Source: Oscillospiraceae bacterium (GTDB lineage Bacteria; Bacillota; Clostridia; Oscillospirales; Oscillospiraceae). Taken from it: a stretch of DNA of 64,000 nt. This document shows, in pieces, positions 60,989 through 64,000 of this stretch. The position numbers and the translations under genes were made by a program. The stretch covers positions 124,001 to 188,000 of the forward strand of contig CADCKQ010000003.1 of NCBI GenBank assembly GCA_902802045.1, written 5' to 3'. The notes under the pieces are model-generated. The model had not been told where the DNA came from and searched no databases. It worked only from the letters and a program-made list of their open reading frames with translations. The stretch's first letter is position 1, and each line of letters starts with the position of its first letter.

Positions 60989-62082
60989 TTCAGTCTCCCG
61001 TAATACCAGCCGGAGATTCCGTTGTGTTTGACAAAATACCCATTCGAACACTCCTCCACGACTGAAACTCTGTCTCCGGGCCTCAGCGGGAGGATATAGT
61101 CCGTGCAGTCGTTGCAGCGCGTAACCTTATCTCCGGTAAAAAGGTACTTCGTCAGAATATCCATCTCGTATCCGGTCCTGAGATGTCTGCAATGCGAGAA
61201 TTCTTCGCCCCTCTCGAGCACTTCAACCTCACTGTCACCCCATCGGATATAGTATGAATCCCTGTTTTCATTCTGATAGTCCAAAACCTCTCTTTCCGGA
61301 AAGCTGTCATAATACTCCCAGGAAAAGTCCTCGCTCCCTTCAAAAGGGATCACAAGCACATTAAGCTGTCCATCATCCTTCAGAACACAACCTCCGTCTA
61401 TGGAGATTATCTTCCGCTCTCTGTCTATCAGCGGGTTTGCACACACAAGCTTCTCTGTGTAAAGGCAGACCGGAGTATGCCCGACTATTACCCACTTGGG
61501 GAAGGAATATCCGAGATTGTAGAACCTGTCTGTCTTCATGACCTCTTGTCCCGTGTGCTCTTCCAATGCTTTACCGGGCAAAACGGCGCTGTGTGCAAAA
61601 ATATAGTGCTCTGACTCTATCACGGCCGGAAGATCGGAGAGAAACCGCCAATGCTCAGGGTAGGCCTCGAACAGCTTTTCCTTTACAAGGCCGAGTTCAT
61701 CTGTTGTCATCAGATTAAATCCGAGTGCTCTGCTCATTTCCCATATGAGCCCCGACCGCCTGTACCTGAAATACTGCAGGAGCCTGGAGTCTGCCTCCGC
61801 TCCCCATTTGAAAAGCTCCGCCCAAGTGTCGCAGTTTCCGGAGAGCACATGTGTGTGCCCCTCCTTCACCATCGCTATTATCTTCTCCAAAACAGCGAGG
61901 TTGTCACTGCCCTTCTCAAGAAAATCTCCGGCTATAACCAGTTCATCCTGTTCGGGATCATAATCTGCTTTTTTTAAAGCACCCTCAAAATAGAGAAGAT
62001 TTGCGTGGATATCGGACACGACAAGTATCCTTCTTTCAGGGCCGGGGTTGAGCTTTTCGATCTTCACCTTATCATGCCACAT
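60985..62082 (-). CDS. Metallophosphoesterase with C-terminal SH3-like domain
   Basis: The 365-residue protein has the calcineurin-like motifs VVSDIHANLLYF, IAGDFLEKGSDN, LSGNCDTW and IVGHTPV in order, so it is a two-metal phosphoesterase of the PrpE/diadenosine-tetraphosphatase type. After about residue 250 comes an unusual extension, with Cys in HCRHL and CNDCTDY, ending in an SH3b-like segment (LPLRPGDRVSVVEECSNGYFV, then GWYYGRLK). No signal peptide is visible, so the SH3-like part is presumably cytoplasmic. It shares one base with the histidine phosphatase-GNAT gene upstream (TGATG). Confidence 0.82.
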   Translation of the reverse strand: MWHDKVKIEKLNPGPERRILVVSDIHANLLYFEGALKKADYDPEQDELVIAGDFLEKGSDNLAVLEKIIAMVKEGHTHVLSGNCDTWAELFKWGAEADSRLLQYFRYRRSGLIWEMSRALGFNLMTTDELGLVKEKLFEAYPEHWRFLSDLPAVIESEHYIFAHSAVLPGKALEEHTGQEVMKTDRFYNLGYSFPKWVIVGHTPVCLYTEKLVCANPLIDRERKIISIDGGCVLKDDGQLNVLVIPFEGSEDFSWEYYDSFPEREVLDYQNENRDSYYIRWGDSEVEVLERGEEFSHCRHLRTGYEMDILTKYLFTGDKVTRCNDCTDYILPLRPGDRVSVVEECSNGYFVKHNGISGWYYGRLK

Positions 62083-63209
62083 CAGATCTCTCTTTCCATC
62101 AAAAGGATATTCCCGTCCGCCGCCGTCTCAAACCCGACTTCTTTAAATCCGTGCTTTCTGTAAAAACTGAGTGCAGGAGCATTGCTCTCGGCAGCAAAAA
62201 GCCTCAGTCTTGTCCTTCCGAGTTTTCTGAAATGCATCACAGCCTGCCCAAGCGCCTGTATGCCGAGTCCTCTTCCGCGGTATTCTTCCTTTAAGTACAG
62301 AAGGCTTATCCAACCGCAGCCTTCCCTTTTCCCTCTCTCGGGATCGAGGTCCAGAAGTCCTGCTTCTTCGTCACCTTCATATATCTTTATTATCGAGCCT
62401 TTGTCCTTCCGGTAATGTAAAACGGCACTTCTAAAGTAAGTGTCGGCCTTAAAATGCTCCGTATTCCGATGGGCAAAATACCAGGAGTCTTCATAACAGG
62501 ACTTGTAATATGCTTCCATCTGTGCAGGATCCTCAGCCTCAAACCTGAAAAATACTCCGCCAAATGCAAGAGGTTCCTTTTTGAGTTCCCCTTCAAGGGC
62601 ATTGAGGTGCGATGAATCCCCGATATAATCCGGTGTAAAGACGCCGTTTTGAAAAAAATAATGCGATATGCCCGTGTTTTTAGAAATCGGAAGATCCTTT
62701 GCCTGGTCTATCGTCACACCCACCATCCTGGATTGCAGGCACCTGAGAGTAACACCATGGCTCACTATAACGACACTCTGTCCTTCGTGCCTTTCTGCTA
62801 TCTCACAAAGTGCTTCATAAGCTCTGTGCGTGACCTGCTCGAACGTCTCGGCACCTTCCACATGCCAATCCGGAGAATCGCTTAAAAAAAGTGTCATCTC
62901 CTCTTTGTGATGATAATAAAGATTTCCAAAAGGCACTCCTTCCCATGGCCCTAAGTTTATCTCCCTTATTCTTTTATCAGTATTTATCCTGATCTCCGGG
63001 TGATACTTAAGTGCCGCCTGAGCGGTCATAAATGCTCTCTTTAAATCACTCGAGTAGACAGCATCGATCTTTATATCTTTGAGTTTTTCAGCCAAAGCCT
63101 TGATCTGGAGTTGCCCTGTTTCCGTGACATCTCCGTCCCAGTGGCCCTGCATAAATCTGTATATATTGCCTTCCGCTTGAGCGTGCCTTATAAGGTAAAT
63201 TTCCGTCAT
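62082..63209 (-). CDS. Fusion: histidine phosphatase (phosphoglycerate mutase-like) + GNAT acetyltransferase
   Basis: The 375-residue protein has an N-terminal histidine phosphatase domain (YLIRHAQAEGN with the catalytic His9, and VSHGVTL near residue 150) and a C-terminal GNAT domain with YLKEEYRGRGLGIQALGQAV (acetyl-CoA loop) and SNAPALSFYRKHGF. AAAGGA lies before ATG 63209; a longer frame lacks a ribosome site. The combination suggests removal of a phosphate and acetylation of the same or related small molecules, but no substrate can be named. Confidence 0.85.
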   Translation of the reverse strand: MTEIYLIRHAQAEGNIYRFMQGHWDGDVTETGQLQIKALAEKLKDIKIDAVYSSDLKRAFMTAQAALKYHPEIRINTDKRIREINLGPWEGVPFGNLYYHHKEEMTLFLSDSPDWHVEGAETFEQVTHRAYEALCEIAERHEGQSVVIVSHGVTLRCLQSRMVGVTIDQAKDLPISKNTGISHYFFQNGVFTPDYIGDSSHLNALEGELKKEPLAFGGVFFRFEAEDPAQMEAYYKSCYEDSWYFAHRNTEHFKADTYFRSAVLHYRKDKGSIIKIYEGDEEAGLLDLDPERGKREGCGWISLLYLKEEYRGRGLGIQALGQAVMHFRKLGRTRLRLFAAESNAPALSFYRKHGFKEVGFETAADGNILLMEREI

Positions 63210-63224
63210 AAAAAGTTCCTTTAA

Positions 63225-63254
63225 ATGCAAAAGCCTCCCTGCTGGGGAGGCTTT
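63225..63254 (-). terminator. Terminator after the ACT-domain gene
   Basis: On the minus strand GGGAGGCTTT and its complement (63245-63254 with 63230-63239) form a 10-bp stem around a five-base loop, followed by TTTTGCATTT. It lies just past the stop of the ACT gene (63258) and before the start of the phosphatase-GNAT gene. Confidence 0.75.
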
Positions 63255-63257
63255 ATA

Positions 63258-63692
63258 TCATCCAGCCATAAAGTCCACTTTGATAACGCCTTCGGACTGT
63301 TCCATCTTATCGATAAGGTTTTCCGGACCTGTGTCCGAGTCCCCCATCATCACCGAGATGGTGACTGTCGCAGTTCCGTTGATCGGAATGCTCTGGTTGA
63401 TCGTCAGAATGTTCGTTCCGCTCTCCTGAAATACTGAGAGGAGCTTTGAAAGCACCCCCGGTCTGTCATGAAGCGTCACGTGAAAAGTGACTACGGACTC
63501 GGTCTTGAAGTTTCTCAGAGGCTGTATAAGATCCCTGTATTTGTAGAAAGCACTGCGGCTCAAGTCCACACTCTCCGCAGCCTGAGCGACCGTCTTTGCC
63601 TCACCGGTTTCCAAAAGTTCCTTTGCTTTGAGGACTTTTTCAAAGATCTCCGGAAGTGCCGATTCTTCTATGATGTAGTACTTCGATTTCAT
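63258..63692 (-). CDS. ACT-domain regulatory protein (UPF0735 family)
   Basis: The 144-residue protein has an N-terminal helical region with a predicted helix-turn-helix-like segment (TVAQAAESVDLSRSAFYKY) and a C-terminal ACT domain (VVTFHVTLHDRPGVLSKLLS). This matches the UPF0735 family (PheB-like), which is often next to aspartate or aromatic amino acid genes and probably senses an amino acid. The ATG at 63692 overlaps the stop of the small membrane protein (ATGA). Confidence 0.88.
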   Translation of the reverse strand: MKSKYYIIEESALPEIFEKVLKAKELLETGEAKTVAQAAESVDLSRSAFYKYRDLIQPLRNFKTESVVTFHVTLHDRPGVLSKLLSVFQESGTNILTINQSIPINGTATVTISVMMGDSDTGPENLIDKMEQSEGVIKVDFMAG

Positions 63693-63901
63693 GGATTCAG
63701 TGGCCACAGATACTGCGACACAAACTCCGGAATATAATTCCGGTAAGTCTCGATAAGTGTGCTTATGTGGTATTGAGTCTCAAGTCCGGTCTCTATTCGA
63801 TCCATACTTCCTCCGGTCACAAAGCCCACTCCGATGGCCACGGCACCCAGGAGCAGACAGACCATCACGACCGTCATTATTACTCTCCATCCGTCATTCA
63901 T
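63689..63901 (-). CDS. Small membrane protein of unknown function
   Basis: The 70-residue product has one strong hydrophobic segment (residues 8-30, IMTVVMVCLLLGAVAIGVGF) followed by a polar tail. AAGGAGG lies upstream at an 11-base spacing. It is coupled to the ACT gene by an ATGA overlap and directly abuts a preceding reading frame. I do not recognise a family. Confidence 0.62.
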   Translation of the reverse strand: MNDGWRVIMTVVMVCLLLGAVAIGVGFVTGGSMDRIETGLETQYHISTLIETYRNYIPEFVSQYLWPLNP

Positions 63902-64000
63902 TCAGGCATCTACCTCCTTCAGGTACCAACGCTTTCCGAGGCCGGCAATTTCTTTTATTAACCCCGGGATCACGCTGAAGAGCAGCCAAATGAATATCCA
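63902..64000 (-). CDS. C-terminal part of a gene entering from the right edge
   Basis: The minus-strand frame is open from the window end to TGA at 63904-63902 and encodes a 32-residue tail beginning WIFIWLLFSVIPGLIKE, with a hydrophobic start and a basic end. Its stop abuts the ATG of the small membrane protein, as in the operon style seen here. Too little is present to name it. Confidence 0.5.
   Translation of the reverse strand, partial: WIFIWLLFSVIPGLIKEIAGLGKRWYLKEVDA

Noticed and set aside
1..64000. CRISPR arrays, insertion sequences, integrases, rRNA genes and prophage
   Set aside because: No regularly spaced repeats, transposase or integrase motifs, or rRNA-like sequence were seen. 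The tRNA 3' repeat is the only att-like trace.

Overview
The window looks like a chromosomal segment from a Gram-positive anaerobe of the class Clostridia, plausibly Lachnospiraceae-like. The evidence is the dgt-dnaG-rpoD order, a lipobox GH25 lysozyme, an UPF0735-type ACT protein, strong AGGAGG ribosome sites with frequent TTG/GTG starts, and base composition that is moderate in housekeeping genes and AT-richer in the polysaccharide genes. No lipopolysaccharide core genes are seen, so the glycan genes most likely make a capsule, exopolysaccharide or wall-linked polymer. The taxonomic call is an inference.

Left edge (1-3.9 kb, + strand): the end of hom, then lysC and asd (aspartate-family amino acids), a terminator, a GH25 lipoprotein whose promoter appears to sit inside that terminator, and a tRNA-Ser(GGA). 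The tRNA is followed by a 22-bp copy of its own 3' end and a small structured element.

Glycan locus, left arm (3.9-48.7 kb, - strand): about 35 tightly packed, often 4-bp-overlapping genes read from a divergent control region at 48.74-48.96 kb. In transcription order: two tandem initiating sugar-phosphate transferases; three GT4 glycosyltransferases; a radical SAM/SPASM protein; three GT2 enzymes; FdtA/FdtB for a dTDP-3-amino-3,6-dideoxyhexose with an ATP-grasp protein and a HAD phosphatase; a Wzx flippase, a GT-C-like protein, a third initiating transferase, an EpsG-type polymerase and a miniature Wzz-like protein; a Gtr-like decoration block (broken GT-C gene, GtrA, DUF6056-like protein, a pair of SMR/EamA carriers, WecE, GtrB-like transferase, ATP-grasp); a deacetylase; a pyruvyltransferase-FrhB fusion; then GT2/GT4 enzymes, a second Wzx, an O-antigen ligase/polymerase, two more deacetylases and a FemAB-like acyltransferase. 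The arm ends with a secreted beta-rich protein and a bidirectional terminator.

Glycan locus, right arm (48.96-57.0 kb, + strand): GT4 enzymes, a third polymerase, a LicD-GT4 fusion and a third Wzx. One base later the housekeeping operon dgt-dnaG-rpoD begins (57.0-60.9 kb) and ends at a terminator facing a convergent minus-strand group.

Right edge (61-64 kb, - strand): a metallophosphoesterase with an SH3-like tail, a histidine phosphatase-GNAT fusion, an ACT-domain protein and small membrane proteins.

Three Wzx, three Wzy-type and three initiating enzymes in one locus suggest more than one polymer, or a mosaic assembled by recombination. The broken membrane gene and a gtrA remnant near 26.9-28.7 kb support recombination. 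rmlABCD (dTDP-sugar supply) and a full-length Wzz/tyrosine-kinase pair are not in the window. The most unusual material is the pairing of each amino-sugar transaminase with an ATP-grasp enzyme instead of an N-acetyltransferase, the fusion proteins, the Wzz protein with a degenerate kinase tail, and the tRNA-Ser-associated repeat.
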